A stretch of 64,000 nucleotides of DNA from Ruminococcaceae bacterium UBA5406 (GCA_002407675.1 DHNW01000030.1:21442-85441), one strand, 5' to 3'. Shown: positions 32,285 through 41,519, numbered from the stretch's first letter. A program made the numbers and translations. The notes: a model not told the origin generated them from the sequence alone.

Positions 32285-33679
32285 CTAAAATTCCGCCGAT
32301 CCCGCCGTTCTCGGAAATGGCAGTACATCCCGTATATTGGTGATGCCGGTCAGGTACATGACCATCCGTTCGAAGCCGAGACCGAAGCCAGCATGTTTTG
32401 CTCCACCGTAACGTCTAAGGTCCAAATACCACTGATAATTTTTCTGATTCATGTTCAGCTCGTCCATCCGGCGGCTCAGAACATCAAACCGCTCTTCGCG
32501 CTGACTGCCGCCGATAATTTCGCCGATACCGGGGACTAATAAATCAACAGCCGCAACCGTTTTTCCGTCATCATTCTGCCGCATATAAAACGCCTTGATC
32601 TGCCTTGGGTAGTCGGTCACAAAGACCGGGCAGCCGAAAACCTGCTCTGTCAAATACCGTTCATGTTCAGTCTGCAGATCGGCACCCCACTCTGCCGGAT
32701 ACTCAAACCGGCTGTTATTTTTCTGCAGCAGTTCAACAGCCTTCGAATAAGAAATTCGGGCAAAATCATTGCCAGCTACCCGGTTCAGGCGTTCCAGCAA
32801 GCCTTTATCGACAAAGCGGCTGCAAAACGCAATATCATCCGGGCAGGACTCCATGACGGACCGAATCACATATTTCATCATGGCTTCCGCCAGTTCCATG
32901 TCGTCATTCAGATCGGCAAAGGCTATTTCCGGTTCAACCATCCAAAATTCCGCAGCGTGGCGCTGCGTATTGGAGTTTTCGGCGCGGAAAGTCGGCCCGA
33001 ACGTATAAACCCTGCCAAAGGCCATTGCCATACACTCCGCTTCCAACTGACCGGAAACCGTAAGGGAAGTATGCTTCCCGAAAAAGTCCTGCGAATAATC
33101 AGCTTTTCCCTCCGGCGTATGGGGAAACGAATCCAAATTAAAGGAAGTCACCGTAAACATTTCACCCGCACCCTCGCAGTCACTGCCTGTAATGAGAGGC
33201 GTGTTGACATAAAGGAAATTGCGCTCTTGAAAAAAGCGATGAATCGCATACGCAGCCGCCGAACGAATTCGGAATACTGCGCTGAACAAATTGGTGCGGG
33301 GACGCAAGTGCGCCATTGTCCGAAGGTACTCAGTGGTATGACGTTTTTTTTGCAGCGGATAGTCCGGAGAAGATCCGCCCTCTGTTTGGATGGAGGAAGC
33401 GTGAATTTCAAACGGCTGTTTCGCCTGCGGCGTTACCACGACGATCCCCTTGACGGAAATGGCGGAGCCGACGTTTAATTTCGACGCAGCCCGGTAATCG
33501 TCAACCTTCCCGTCTTCAAAAACGATCTGCACGCTTTGAAAGCAGCTGCCATCGTTCAGGTCAATGAAGCCGAACGTCTTAGATGCCCTGACGGAACGGA
33601 CCCACCCGCAGACGGTAACTGTGTGACTTTGAAAGGCATCTATGTTCTTGTGGAGTTCTGCAATCAATGTTCTTTTCAA
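32285..33679 (-). CDS. asnS: Asparaginyl-tRNA synthetase
   Basis: A 464-residue class IIb synthetase that charges tRNA-Asn. The N-terminal OB-fold anticodon-binding domain covers about residues 15-105. Class II motif 2 is TFRAENSNTQRHAAEFWMVE and motif 3 is GFGLGFERMVMYLTG. Starts with TTG, supported by GGAGGAG. I looked for a T-box leader upstream and did not find one. The gene is monocistronic. Confidence 0.97.
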   Translation of the reverse strand: MKRTLIAELHKNIDAFQSHTVTVCGWVRSVRASKTFGFIDLNDGSCFQSVQIVFEDGKVDDYRAASKLNVGSAISVKGIVVVTPQAKQPFEIHASSIQTEGGSSPDYPLQKKRHTTEYLRTMAHLRPRTNLFSAVFRIRSAAAYAIHRFFQERNFLYVNTPLITGSDCEGAGEMFTVTSFNLDSFPHTPEGKADYSQDFFGKHTSLTVSGQLEAECMAMAFGRVYTFGPTFRAENSNTQRHAAEFWMVEPEIAFADLNDDMELAEAMMKYVIRSVMESCPDDIAFCSRFVDKGLLERLNRVAGNDFARISYSKAVELLQKNNSRFEYPAEWGADLQTEHERYLTEQVFGCPVFVTDYPRQIKAFYMRQNDDGKTVAAVDLLVPGIGEIIGGSQREERFDVLSRRMDELNMNQKNYQWYLDLRRYGGAKHAGFGLGFERMVMYLTGITNIRDVLPFPRTAGSAEF

Positions 33680-33808
33680 TTTATCTCCTCCAAAAATCAG
33701 TAATTGCTATTATTTTGCTGAATCTTATCTTACACCAGATTTCGCCGATTTGCAAGAGCAGGATGCCCTCGAATCTGAAACAAACTGAGAAAAAATGCCG
33801 TGCGGGGG

Positions 33809-33837
33809 TTGATTTTTTTCGATGACTCCGGTATAAT
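33809..33837 (+). promoter_or_regulatory. Promoter of tRNA-Ser
   Basis: TTGATT (33809-33814) and a perfect TATAAT (33832-33837) with a 17-base spacer, 39 bases before the mature tRNA 5' end. Confidence 0.8.
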
Positions 33838-33875
33838 AGAGAAGCTGTTTCAACAGAAACCGTGTTTTACCAGTT

Positions 33876-33963
33876 GGAGAGGTATTCTAATTGGTAAGGA
33901 GCTACATTGGAAATGTAGTGCACCGTTAAGGTGTTGCGTGTTCGAGTCACGTCCTCTCCGCCA
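33876..33963 (+). tRNA. tRNA-Ser (anticodon GGA)
   Basis: Class II tRNA of 88 bases including an encoded CCA. The acceptor GGAGAGG pairs with CCTCTCC. The anticodon arm CTACATTGGAAATGTAG places GGA at the anticodon, reading UCC/UCU. A long variable arm follows (GCACCGTTAAGGTGTTGC), and the T-arm has GTTCGAGTC. Own promoter and terminator, so it is transcribed alone. Confidence 0.95.
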
Positions 33964-33966
33964 TTT

Positions 33967-34024
33967 AAATCCAAAAGTGATATTCCGTTTCGATTGAACG
34001 GAATTTTGCTTTTGGATTTTTTCG
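33967..34024 (+). terminator. Terminator after tRNA-Ser
   Basis: AAATCCAAAAG (33967-33977) pairs with CTTTTGGATTT (34009-34019). Between them lies a second stem, ATTCCGTT/AACGGAAT. A T-rich run follows. Confidence 0.9.
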
Positions 34025-34093
34025 TTGCGATACAAGACTTTTGCAGGACAGCGCAGTTCATGATACAATGGTAAAAAGGGAGGCTTGATCGGT

Positions 34094-34696
34094 ATGAAAT
34101 TTGACGCTTTTACCGGCGGCGTTGAACCCGGAGGGCTCCGCAGCAAAGATGAAATCCGCATATTAATCTGTTACCTGCTGACCAGTGTCGGTGCGCCGCT
34201 TGCCAAGAACGATCTAATCCAGATCATCACTGAAAACGGCCTTGCCAATTATTTTGAAGTGACGGATGCAGTCGAAGAAATGGCACAAAAGGGCATTATT
34301 CTGCTCAGCGGGAAAAATTTCTCGTTTTGTTCTGCCGGAGACTCCGCCCGCATGATTTCCAAACAGCTGGACACGGAACTTCCGCCTGCCGTCCGGCAAA
34401 AGGCACTGCGCGCCGCCATTCGACTGCTGGACAAAGCGAAGCGGGAAAAAGAAAATGAAGTGGAAATTCTGCCGGCAAAACACGGCTACAGGGTTACCTG
34501 CCATATTTCGGGCGGCGATTTTGACCTGATGGACTTTTCCCTGTACGTACCCGACCTGGCTCAGGCAAATCTGGTGAAGGATAATTTTCACCGGTCGCCG
34601 GAAACCGTTTATCGGATGCTCCTTGCACTTGTGACAGGGGATCACGACATTGCCGCAAAAATTCTTCGGAACGCCGGCAGGGAAGATCATTCCTGA
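34094..34696 (+). CDS. DUF4364-family protein
   Basis: A 200-residue soluble protein. MKFDAFTGGVEPGGLRSKDE, then IRILICYLLTSVGAPLAKND, resembles the Firmicutes DUF4364 family; the first 90 residues look like a winged helix-turn-helix. Function unknown; possible DNA binding is inference. The ATG at 34094 has GGGAGG ten bases before it. The product ends 14 bases from the convergent ABC permease stop. Confidence 0.75.
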   Translation: MKFDAFTGGVEPGGLRSKDEIRILICYLLTSVGAPLAKNDLIQIITENGLANYFEVTDAVEEMAQKGIILLSGKNFSFCSAGDSARMISKQLDTELPPAVRQKALRAAIRLLDKAKREKENEVEILPAKHGYRVTCHISGGDFDLMDFSLYVPDLAQANLVKDNFHRSPETVYRMLLALVTGDHDIAAKILRNAGREDHS

Positions 34697-34709
34697 GCTG
34701 GAAAACCGG

Positions 34710-35897
34710 CTAGTCTCTGGACGCAACCTGTTTTCCCGAGGCAAGAGCCAGCGCAAGGAAAGCGAAAGCAAACGCCAGCTCTACCCCCATGCAGGAAAGC
34801 GAAGGCGCAAGAGAAGCATAATCGAACCGGGTAAGATTGGTAAGCCGGTTATTGGCCAGCACATACAAGTAGGTCGGTGTAAAACTTGCGATTTTCAGGA
34901 CTTTGCTGTTTAGATACTGCTGGCTGATGAACACACCGCCGATGAAGCACGGTCCCAGCGAAAAGATGTTGCAGGCGGCCGAAATCGCGTTGAAATTTTT
35001 CAGCAGGTTCCCAATCAGAAAGCTGAATGCCACAGTTCCCAGCAAAAATACAAAAGAATTGAGAACCATATATCCTGCGTTGACGGTAAAAAAGTTTTTG
35101 GGATCTAAAATGGCGCAGGGAACCAGCAGAACCACCCAGCAAATCAGCGAAAATACACCGTTGGCAAGCAGAAACTGCCGATTGAATTTTCCCGCCGGAA
35201 AGGAAGAGCAGAAACTGCGCCGCTTGAGGTCACGGTTCCGGTTAAACACCACCATAATGGTCCCGATGCCGGAAATCAGGATAGCCGGCAGCACATACGC
35301 AAGATATATGATATAAAACGAAGTGTAACTGCTGTCAGACAGGGTAAAGCCTTTTCCGCCTCCCGTTGTCTGATGCGATTCCAGCGTAACGGGCGCGTTC
35401 TGCGCCAAATCCGATTTCAGATGCTGAACCAGCTCTGTCTGCGTAATTCCTTTCTGACTGTCGAGATACAGGCGTGCCGTATTGAAATAACGGTCTATTT
35501 TCTGGTTGACATATGTTTCGCTGTAAGAATCCGGCACGGTTGTTGTTTCGATCTTGACATTCTCCCCGCGCAGGAACTGCTCCGTAAAGCCCTTTGGAAT
35601 ACGAAAAATACAGCGGACTTTGCGGAAATACAGTGCGTCCTGGAGCGCTTCGGTCTGGTCGGGAAGATCCACAAAATTCACGGATTTGGCCAGTTCCTGT
35701 TTCAGCCCTTTCACCAGCGGGGTATTTTCCGAACTAAAAAATGCCACGTCTGTTCTTTCATCGGAGTAAATGCTCTCTGAAACTGTCTGATTGGAAAAAG
35801 ACACTACAACCGCGATAAGCAGAAAGATGATCATGTAAATCATCATGTCCGGAAGATTCCGCTTGAAGATTTTCATGCACAGCTTAAAGACTTGCAT
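34710..35897 (-). CDS. ABC-2 type transporter permease (second)
   Basis: A 395-residue permease with one N-terminal membrane helix (MMIYMIIFLLIAVVVSF), a large extracytoplasmic loop of about 180 residues and five or six C-terminal helices: the ABC-2 exporter layout (YhgE/DrrB-like). The ATG at 35897 has AGGAGG upstream. It overlaps the preceding permease gene by 14 bases. With the partner permease and the ATPase it forms a lipid, drug or peptide exporter; the substrate is unknown. Confidence 0.88.
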   Translation of the reverse strand: MQVFKLCMKIFKRNLPDMMIYMIIFLLIAVVVSFSNQTVSESIYSDERTDVAFFSSENTPLVKGLKQELAKSVNFVDLPDQTEALQDALYFRKVRCIFRIPKGFTEQFLRGENVKIETTTVPDSYSETYVNQKIDRYFNTARLYLDSQKGITQTELVQHLKSDLAQNAPVTLESHQTTGGGKGFTLSDSSYTSFYIIYLAYVLPAILISGIGTIMVVFNRNRDLKRRSFCSSFPAGKFNRQFLLANGVFSLICWVVLLVPCAILDPKNFFTVNAGYMVLNSFVFLLGTVAFSFLIGNLLKNFNAISAACNIFSLGPCFIGGVFISQQYLNSKVLKIASFTPTYLYVLANNRLTNLTRFDYASLAPSLSCMGVELAFAFAFLALALASGKQVASRD

Positions 35898-37023
35898 ACT
35901 TCTGCCTCCTGATGATGAAATAGGTAAAGGTGCCAAACAAAAGGACAAAGGCGCAGAGCAAAACCATGTTCAGCGCATAGCGGGAATAGGTGCTGTAATA
36001 ATACAGGCAGTAGTAGGAATCCGTCAGAAGGTTGACGGGGTTTAAATAACCGATAATCGGGGCGTTCTGCGAAATAATGTACTTCATATCCTGATACATC
36101 ATTCCGGCCAAAAACGAGCCAAGCATACTGGAGCCAAACAGAACGGCTGTTTTGATCCCTTCGCTGTCCGTTTTCACCGCAGCGCCCACAAATGCGCCAA
36201 ACGCAAGCCCAACCATGCTTCCAACAAAAGAAGTAAGGATCACAAGCCACGTTTTTGTGCCAAACCCAATATTCAGGCAATAGCGGAGAAAAAGAAGGAA
36301 AACAAGGATTTCCGAAAAATGGACGGTAAGGGAAGCACACATGCTGGTAGTAAACATTTTCAGCTTATGAACTGGAGCAAGGTTCACTCGCGCTGCGCGC
36401 TCCGAAAGGTTGGCCTGAATATCATTGACCTCTTTCAGGCCCCAAACGCCGCCGTACAGACACGCCATACCAATCAGCGAATAAAAATAGTTTAGAGTTT
36501 TGTCGGGAGGCGCACTGCCGCCCGATGTTTCCCGGGTGTATTCCAGCTGTTTTTTCAGGCTCTCAGCCAGCTTCTTCCCCGCCGACGGATTGGAGGACAG
36601 GATGGACCCTGCGGCGGAAGCAGTCTGCATATAGCTGTCCGCGAAAGAGCGGAGGATACTCTGCTCAAATCCCGTGTTCTGAACGGTAACGCTGATTTTC
36701 TGCCCTACGGTAAGGTAACCGAATATTTTGTGATCATCCAGAAGCTTTTCAGCCGTTTCCTTTGTCGTTTCAGTCAGAATAAAAAGGCGTTCCTTCCCTT
36801 CGGACACGCTTTTCAGCGTGGACCGGAACGATTCGTTCTTCTGATAGGCGCTGTCGTTTACAACCGCCACCGGGAACGGGTGAAAAGATTCAGCCGTAAT
36901 CAGGTTAGAAAAACCCATCTTAAAAAACACGGCTAAAACAATGGGAAAAACGAGGGTCCAGAAAACAAGCGTCCGGTCACGGAGAATGCACTTGAGCCGG
37001 TTGATATAGATATGCTGAAACAT
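35884..37023 (-). CDS. ABC-2 type transporter permease (first)
   Basis: A 379-residue permease with the same topology as its neighbour: helix near residue 20 (LVFWTLVFPIVLAVFF), a large outer domain, then about six helices from residue 190. The likely ABC-2 signature region lies near EVNDIQANLSERAARVNLAP. It forms a heterodimer with the downstream permease, inferred from the overlap and joint operon. GGGGGCGGA precedes the ATG. Confidence 0.88.
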   Translation of the reverse strand: MFQHIYINRLKCILRDRTLVFWTLVFPIVLAVFFKMGFSNLITAESFHPFPVAVVNDSAYQKNESFRSTLKSVSEGKERLFILTETTKETAEKLLDDHKIFGYLTVGQKISVTVQNTGFEQSILRSFADSYMQTASAAGSILSSNPSAGKKLAESLKKQLEYTRETSGGSAPPDKTLNYFYSLIGMACLYGGVWGLKEVNDIQANLSERAARVNLAPVHKLKMFTTSMCASLTVHFSEILVFLLFLRYCLNIGFGTKTWLVILTSFVGSMVGLAFGAFVGAAVKTDSEGIKTAVLFGSSMLGSFLAGMMYQDMKYIISQNAPIIGYLNPVNLLTDSYYCLYYYSTYSRYALNMVLLCAFVLLFGTFTYFIIRRQKYASL

Positions 37024-37035
37024 TTTTCCGCCCCC

Positions 37036-37968
37036 CTAATCCCGAAGCTCTTTGCCGGTCAATTCCAGAAAAACGTCGTTCAGCGTAGGCAGTTCGGTAT
37101 AAATTCTGCCATAGGCTACTGAATGTTTTTTCAGAAATTCAAGGACATTTTCAAGATTATTTCTGTTCTTTTCAGACTTGACAACCAGCCGCCCGTTTCC
37201 GTTTTCCACAGAGACGACACCCGGAATCCGCCGCATCTCTTCGGCGTACTCCGGCTGGATGTCCGTACTTTCCACCGTGATGGTCTCACCGAGCGAGATC
37301 ATATCTTTTAATTCTTCCTTGGTGCCGTCGGCGATAACCGCGCCTTTATCCAGAATCACAATTCGGGAACAGATCTGCTCGATTTCTTCCATATAATGGG
37401 AAGTATACACAATGGTGGCACCTTCACGGTTCAGCCGCTGGATACCTTCAAGAATATTATTCCGGCTCTGCGGGTCAACTGCGACCGTTGGCTCGTCAAA
37501 AAAGATCAATTTGGGTTTATGGGCAATCCCGCAGGCGATATTCAACCGGCGGAGCAGACCGCCGCTCAGTTTTTTCGGCCGGAAATTCTGAAAATCATCC
37601 AAACCGACAAAGCTGACGGCCTCTTTTACAAGCTGCTTCCGCTTTTCCCTGTCCCGGACATAGAGGCCGCAGAAATAGTCGATATTTTCAAGAACCGTCA
37701 GCTCGTCAAACACGGCTACGTTCTGCATAACGACGCCGATATCTTTTTTAATATCGTACGCATCCGGCGCCATGGGCTTCCCGAAGATTTCAACGGAGCC
37801 TTTATCATATTCTAACAGGGACAGCATACAGTTAATGGCGGTCGTCTTCCCCGATCCGTTTGGACCCAGAAGACCGAGTACCTCGCCTTCTTCAACATTC
37901 AGCGAAAGATGATCCAGCGCCAGCAAGTCTCCGTACCGTTTTACAAGATCCTGCACTTTGATAACCAT
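37036..37968 (-). CDS. ABC-2 transporter ATP-binding protein
   Basis: A 310-residue ATPase of the DrrA/CcmA type. Walker A is GPNGSGKTT (near residue 34), the signature is LSGGLLRRL, and Walker B is LIFFDEPTVAVDP. A C-terminal extension of about 80 residues is typical for these exporters. First gene of the operon. Upstream lie two related dyads suggesting control by a response regulator of the DesR/LiaR-like class; none is encoded in the window. Confidence 0.93.
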   Translation of the reverse strand: MVIKVQDLVKRYGDLLALDHLSLNVEEGEVLGLLGPNGSGKTTAINCMLSLLEYDKGSVEIFGKPMAPDAYDIKKDIGVVMQNVAVFDELTVLENIDYFCGLYVRDREKRKQLVKEAVSFVGLDDFQNFRPKKLSGGLLRRLNIACGIAHKPKLIFFDEPTVAVDPQSRNNILEGIQRLNREGATIVYTSHYMEEIEQICSRIVILDKGAVIADGTKEELKDMISLGETITVESTDIQPEYAEEMRRIPGVVSVENGNGRLVVKSEKNRNNLENVLEFLKKHSVAYGRIYTELPTLNDVFLELTGKELRD

Positions 37969-38029
37969 TCAAATCCCTCCTCTTGTCGTTCCGGATCTAT
38001 TGTAACACAGGAAATCTTGCGGAAGTAAG

Positions 38030-38064
38030 TGCCAAACGTCAGACTTTTTTCATGACAAATGTCA
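38030..38064. promoter_or_regulatory. Tandem operator-like dyads upstream of the ABC-2 operon
   Basis: TGACAAATGTCA (38053-38064) is a perfect dyad, and TGCCAAACGTCA (38030-38041) is its imperfect copy, 23 bases apart centre to centre. They lie at about -43 and -66 of a promoter whose -10 is TACAAT on the minus strand at 37999-38004 and which lacks a good -35. This is the layout of an activator-dependent promoter. Confidence 0.5.
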
Positions 38065-38179
38065 GAATGCGGGCCATCCGTTTTGTTTCCGGAAACATCC
38101 TCTCATAGTACCCGTAAAAACGGGAAAAAATTGCCCTGCAGAGAGCAACTTTTTCAAAATTTTTTTCCGGACCGCTCAA

Positions 38180-38225
38180 GACAAAGGAAAAGGGACCGCC
38201 GCAGCTTTATGAGCTGCGGCGGTCC
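38180..38225 (-). terminator. Terminator of rpsF-ssb-rpsR
   Basis: A 13-base-pair perfect stem (38193-38205 with 38213-38225, GGACCGCCGCAGC and its complement) with a 7-base loop. On the minus strand it is followed by CCTTTTCCTTTG. It ends the ribosomal protein operon. Confidence 0.85.
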
Positions 38226-38267
38226 TAAAATTCTTCAAATTAAGCAGAAAAAGCCCGCTTACCGTAA

Positions 38268-38531
38268 TCAGTCACTGCTGAACGGCAAAAGCGCCAAATG
38301 ACGCGCTCTCTTGATGGCAATGGTCAGTTCCCGCTGATGATGGGCACAGGTACCTGTTACCCTGCGGGGCAGAATCTTTGCCCTTTCAGAAATAAAACGG
38401 CGCAGTTTGGCCACGTCTTTATAATCAATCGTATCGACTTTATCCACACAAAAACTGCAGACCTTCCTGCGGCCCTTGCGGCCGTTGTATCTGCGGGGCC
38501 TTTCCTGCCGGTCGCTTCTATTATCAGCCAT
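38268..38531 (-). CDS. rpsR: 30S ribosomal protein S18
   Basis: An 87-residue S18 with an N-terminal arginine-rich tail, the zinc-type CSFC pair near residue 26 and CAHHQREL near residue 62. Binds S6 on the platform of the small subunit. Last gene of rpsF-ssb-rpsR and followed by a strong terminator. GAGAGGAGAG precedes the ATG. Confidence 0.97.
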   Translation of the reverse strand: MADNRSDRQERPRRYNGRKGRRKVCSFCVDKVDTIDYKDVAKLRRFISERAKILPRRVTGTCAHHQRELTIAIKRARHLALLPFSSD

Positions 38532-38569
38532 AATCTCTCTCCTCTCACAATCAATCTTTTCAATTAAAA

Positions 38570-39046
38570 CTAAAACGGCAAATCATCATCCGTTGGTATT
38601 TCTTCAAAATCGCCGGTATCTCCGCTGGAATAGGCGGGTGCAGACTTTTCATCCTGCGGAGCGGCAGACGCCGTTTCACTGCTGCTTCCCGATTGGGCAG
38701 GACGGGCAGCCGGCTGGGCGCTTTCGCGCTTCGGCTCGGCGAAATGAACGTTATCTGCCACAATCTCAAAGGCTTTGCGCTTGTTGCCCGCCCGGTCGGT
38801 ATAAGACCGGGTCTGAATGGATCCCTGGACGGCGGCAAGCTGCCCTTTGTGAAAATACTTGCAGACAAATTCGGCCGTGTTCCGCCATGCCACAATGTCG
38901 ATAAAATCGGTCTGGCGCTCTCCGCCTGCCTTGACATAGGAACGGTCGACCGCAAGGGTAAAACTGGTGACCGAAACGCCGTTCGGCGTATGACGAAGTT
39001 CTGGATCGGCAACCAGCCTTCCCATTAACACAGCAACATTCAGCAA
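38570..39046 (-). CDS. ssb: Single-stranded DNA-binding protein
   Basis: A 158-residue SSB. The OB-fold covers about residues 1-105 (LNVAVLMGRLVADPELRHT, WRNTAEFVCKYFHKGQL). A low-complexity linker follows, and the C-terminal tip is acidic, EEIPTDDDLPF, which recruits partner proteins. Starts with TTG 6 bases after rpsF stops. Middle gene of a classical Firmicutes operon. Confidence 0.97.
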   Translation of the reverse strand: MLNVAVLMGRLVADPELRHTPNGVSVTSFTLAVDRSYVKAGGERQTDFIDIVAWRNTAEFVCKYFHKGQLAAVQGSIQTRSYTDRAGNKRKAFEIVADNVHFAEPKRESAQPAARPAQSGSSSETASAAPQDEKSAPAYSSGDTGDFEEIPTDDDLPF

Positions 39047-39052
39047 TTCAGG

Positions 39053-39391
39053 TCACGCATCCTTCTTTTCCTCAGTCTTTTGCTCCGGATGCTTGGACGG
39101 TTCTTTTTTAACCGTCAAAGAACGGAGAACACCGTCGGTAATGTTATAAACTCTGTCGAGTTCTGCAGTAAATTCCGGTAAACTGGTAAAGCTAATCAGC
39201 GTATAATAACCTTCTGTTTCTTTGTTGATCGCATAAGCCAGCCTGCGTTTTCCCCATTCGTCAACATTGTCGACCGTCCCGTTTGCTTCGATCAATTCTT
39301 TAAACTTTTTAATGGTCGCAGCGATCCCTTCTTCGCCAAGTTTGGTGGAAAGGATAAACACGGTTTCATAAGAATTTTGTTTTTCAGCCAT
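39053..39391 (-). CDS. rpsF: 30S ribosomal protein S6
   Basis: A 112-residue S6: SYETVFILSTKLGEEGIAA, WGKRRLAYAINKETEGYYTL and LTVKKEPSK. The ATG at 39391 has AAAAGGAGGTG upstream; a longer frame adds ten residues that overlap that site. First gene of rpsF-ssb-rpsR. The lysine-rich acidic C-terminal tail is normal. Confidence 0.96.
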   Translation of the reverse strand: MAEKQNSYETVFILSTKLGEEGIAATIKKFKELIEANGTVDNVDEWGKRRLAYAINKETEGYYTLISFTSLPEFTAELDRVYNITDGVLRSLTVKKEPSKHPEQKTEEKKDA

Positions 39392-39550
39392 AATTGCACC
39401 TCCTTTTGGACATAAGGCCACTTTTCCAGGGGCAAGGACAGAGCCGCCGAAAAATGACAGCTCAACTTATTTATTATACCAGCCGAGCGGATTTTCGTCA
39501 AGGGCAGATTTTCTTCGAAAGGTGCCTGCCGGAACAAAGCCGGGGATTTT

Positions 39551-40426
39551 TTACAGAGTTTTGCTCAATTCTTTTAAATAGGCCCGGAACTGCACTCCGA
39601 TTTCGGGATGCTGAAGGGCAACTTCAACCTGCGCTTTCATAATGCCGAGTTTATTGCCCATATCATACCGTTTGCCTGTAAAGGCGACTGCCACCATTCC
39701 GTCACGCCTTGCAAGGGTGCGCATCGCATCGGTCAGCTGGATTTCGCCGCCCGCCCCCGGCTGAGTTTTATCCAGGATATCGAAAATATCCGGCGTAAGC
39801 ACACAGCGCCCGAGGATGGAATACAGGGACATGACCTGATCCGGCGCAGGCTTTTCGATCATGTCGGTGCAACGGAACAGGTTGTCATGCAGAGGTTCCA
39901 CCTTCAGAGAACTGTATTTTGAGATATCCTCTTTCGAAACACGGTTGACACCCACAACGCTTTTTCCGTATTCTTCATATGCGCGGATCAGCTGGGAGCA
40001 TGCCGGGTCTTTCCCAATAATGACGTCGTCCCCGTACAGGACGGCAAACGGCTCGTCCCCCACAAACGAACGCGCACAGCCAACCGCATGGCCGAGGCCG
40101 CGGGTTTCTTTCTGCCGGACAAAATAAATATTTGCCTTGTGTGCGATTTCAATGATCTCATCCAGGATCTTCTGTTTTTCCGGCCCTTTGTTGGCCAGGC
40201 GTGCTTCCAGCTCGGGGACACGGTCAAAGTGATCTTCGATTAGGCCCTTGCCGCGGTTGGTGATAATCAGGATATCTGTGATTCCGGAATGGACCGCTTC
40301 TTCCACGATATACTGAATGGCAGGTTTGTCGACAATCGGAAGCATTTCTTTCGGCATGGACTTTGTTGCAGGAAGGACCCGTGTTCCAAGGCCGGCCGCC
40401 GGGATAACCGCTTTGGTGACTTTCAT
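39551..40426 (-). CDS. galU: UTP--glucose-1-phosphate uridylyltransferase
   Basis: A 291-residue enzyme that makes UDP-glucose from UTP and glucose-1-phosphate for cell-surface glycans. Nucleotide-binding GLGTRVLPATKSMPKEMLP at the start, VDKPAIQYIVEEAV, and the VLYGDDVI segment identify it. Length typical. No other glycan genes adjoin. Confidence 0.95.
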   Translation of the reverse strand: MKVTKAVIPAAGLGTRVLPATKSMPKEMLPIVDKPAIQYIVEEAVHSGITDILIITNRGKGLIEDHFDRVPELEARLANKGPEKQKILDEIIEIAHKANIYFVRQKETRGLGHAVGCARSFVGDEPFAVLYGDDVIIGKDPACSQLIRAYEEYGKSVVGVNRVSKEDISKYSSLKVEPLHDNLFRCTDMIEKPAPDQVMSLYSILGRCVLTPDIFDILDKTQPGAGGEIQLTDAMRTLARRDGMVAVAFTGKRYDMGNKLGIMKAQVEVALQHPEIGVQFRAYLKELSKTL

Positions 40427-40460
40427 GAAGTATACCGCTCCTTATTTTGAATTCTGACCG

Positions 40461-41519
40461 CTACAGCACCTGAGGGAAAATGACGAAATACAGGAACAGG
40501 AAACACAGCCCCAGGCCGGTTGCCAGCGCAGCATTGACGCCGCCTTCTTCCTGATAATGAATGTCGGCTTCCGCAGAAGATGCACAGGTTTGATGAATGG
40601 AATGTACTTTCCCCAGACAATACTTCATATAAACCCGATTAGCCAGAAAACCAATAATCAGCCGGACAACTAAGCGAGCAAGAAGGATAAAGAAGGGAAC
40701 CATAAACAGCAGCATCTGCTGGTTCGGCAGGGAAGCAAGGAGATTAGCCATCTGCATTCTCTGCGCATTCGTCAGAGCTGCTCCCACATCTGAAACGCCG
40801 ATCTGAGCTAAAAGTCTCAGATAAATAGGATATGAAAAATACTGCCAGACATACAGGTAAAAAAACAGCATGGCACCCATCAGGAAAGAGAGAAGCGCCC
40901 CGGCTTTGTATTGTTTGCGGTAAAGCATCCAGAGCCCTGGGAAAAGGAAAGAGGAAAAATTGAACCGATTCCTCCGAAAGTGATCCAGATTCACAAAGAC
41001 CGGCAGATAATACTGGGTATTATTCTGCACCATTTTTGCCATATCAACAGCCTGAACTCCGCCGATCGTATCTTTTGGGTTGACACCGCCCATCGGATCA
41101 AACTGGAACGGCATAGGGCCGCTTCCGGGCGGATATCCTCCCGGGGCAGGGTTCCCGCTGTAAGGCACTCTGCCATACGGCGGCGTTCCACCCGCTGCAC
41201 GCGGATTCCCATTTGGCTGCTGGCCGGCAGCACCGCCGTCTTCGGAAAAAGGCTGGCCGCAGTGCGAACAGAAAAGCGCCTTGGAAGGATTTGGCGCGCC
41301 GCAGCGCGGGCAGCGCTTCGTTTCGCTTTCACTTTCCGCTTCCCTGCGGGGAGGAGACCAGGCAAAGGAGGTCCCATGGCGATCCTCAAAAACACATTTT
41401 CCAGCTTTTTCGTAACAAGCCCTGTGGTAGGGTGCACCACACTGAGGGCAAACGACAATATCGTCATTTTTTGTAAATGCCTTTCCACAGACAGGGCATT
41501 TTAATCCCACATAATCCAT
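40461..41519 (-). CDS. RING-like / zinc-ribbon membrane protein
   Basis: A 352-residue protein. It starts with a RING-like zinc finger (residues about 8-45, CPVCGKAF...CPQCGAPYHRACYEKAGKC), then a zinc ribbon (about 70-91, CPRCGAPNPSKALFCSHCG), a Gly/Pro-rich linker to about 150, and a membrane part with a DUF2628-like first pair of helices (FLFPGLWMLYRKQYKAGALL). At least five hydrophobic segments. GGAGG precedes the ATG. The function of this bacterial RING-type family is unknown; a role in membrane protein binding is possible. Confidence 0.85.
   Translation of the reverse strand: MDYVGLKCPVCGKAFTKNDDIVVCPQCGAPYHRACYEKAGKCVFEDRHGTSFAWSPPRREAESESETKRCPRCGAPNPSKALFCSHCGQPFSEDGGAAGQQPNGNPRAAGGTPPYGRVPYSGNPAPGGYPPGSGPMPFQFDPMGGVNPKDTIGGVQAVDMAKMVQNNTQYYLPVFVNLDHFRRNRFNFSSFLFPGLWMLYRKQYKAGALLSFLMGAMLFFYLYVWQYFSYPIYLRLLAQIGVSDVGAALTNAQRMQMANLLASLPNQQMLLFMVPFFILLARLVVRLIIGFLANRVYMKYCLGKVHSIHQTCASSAEADIHYQEEGGVNAALATGLGLCFLFLYFVIFPQVL

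Noticed and set aside
33680..33808. T-box riboswitch before asnS
   Set aside because: The gap is short, lacks the T-box sequence and specifier stem, and the start is a plain TTG with GGAGGAG.
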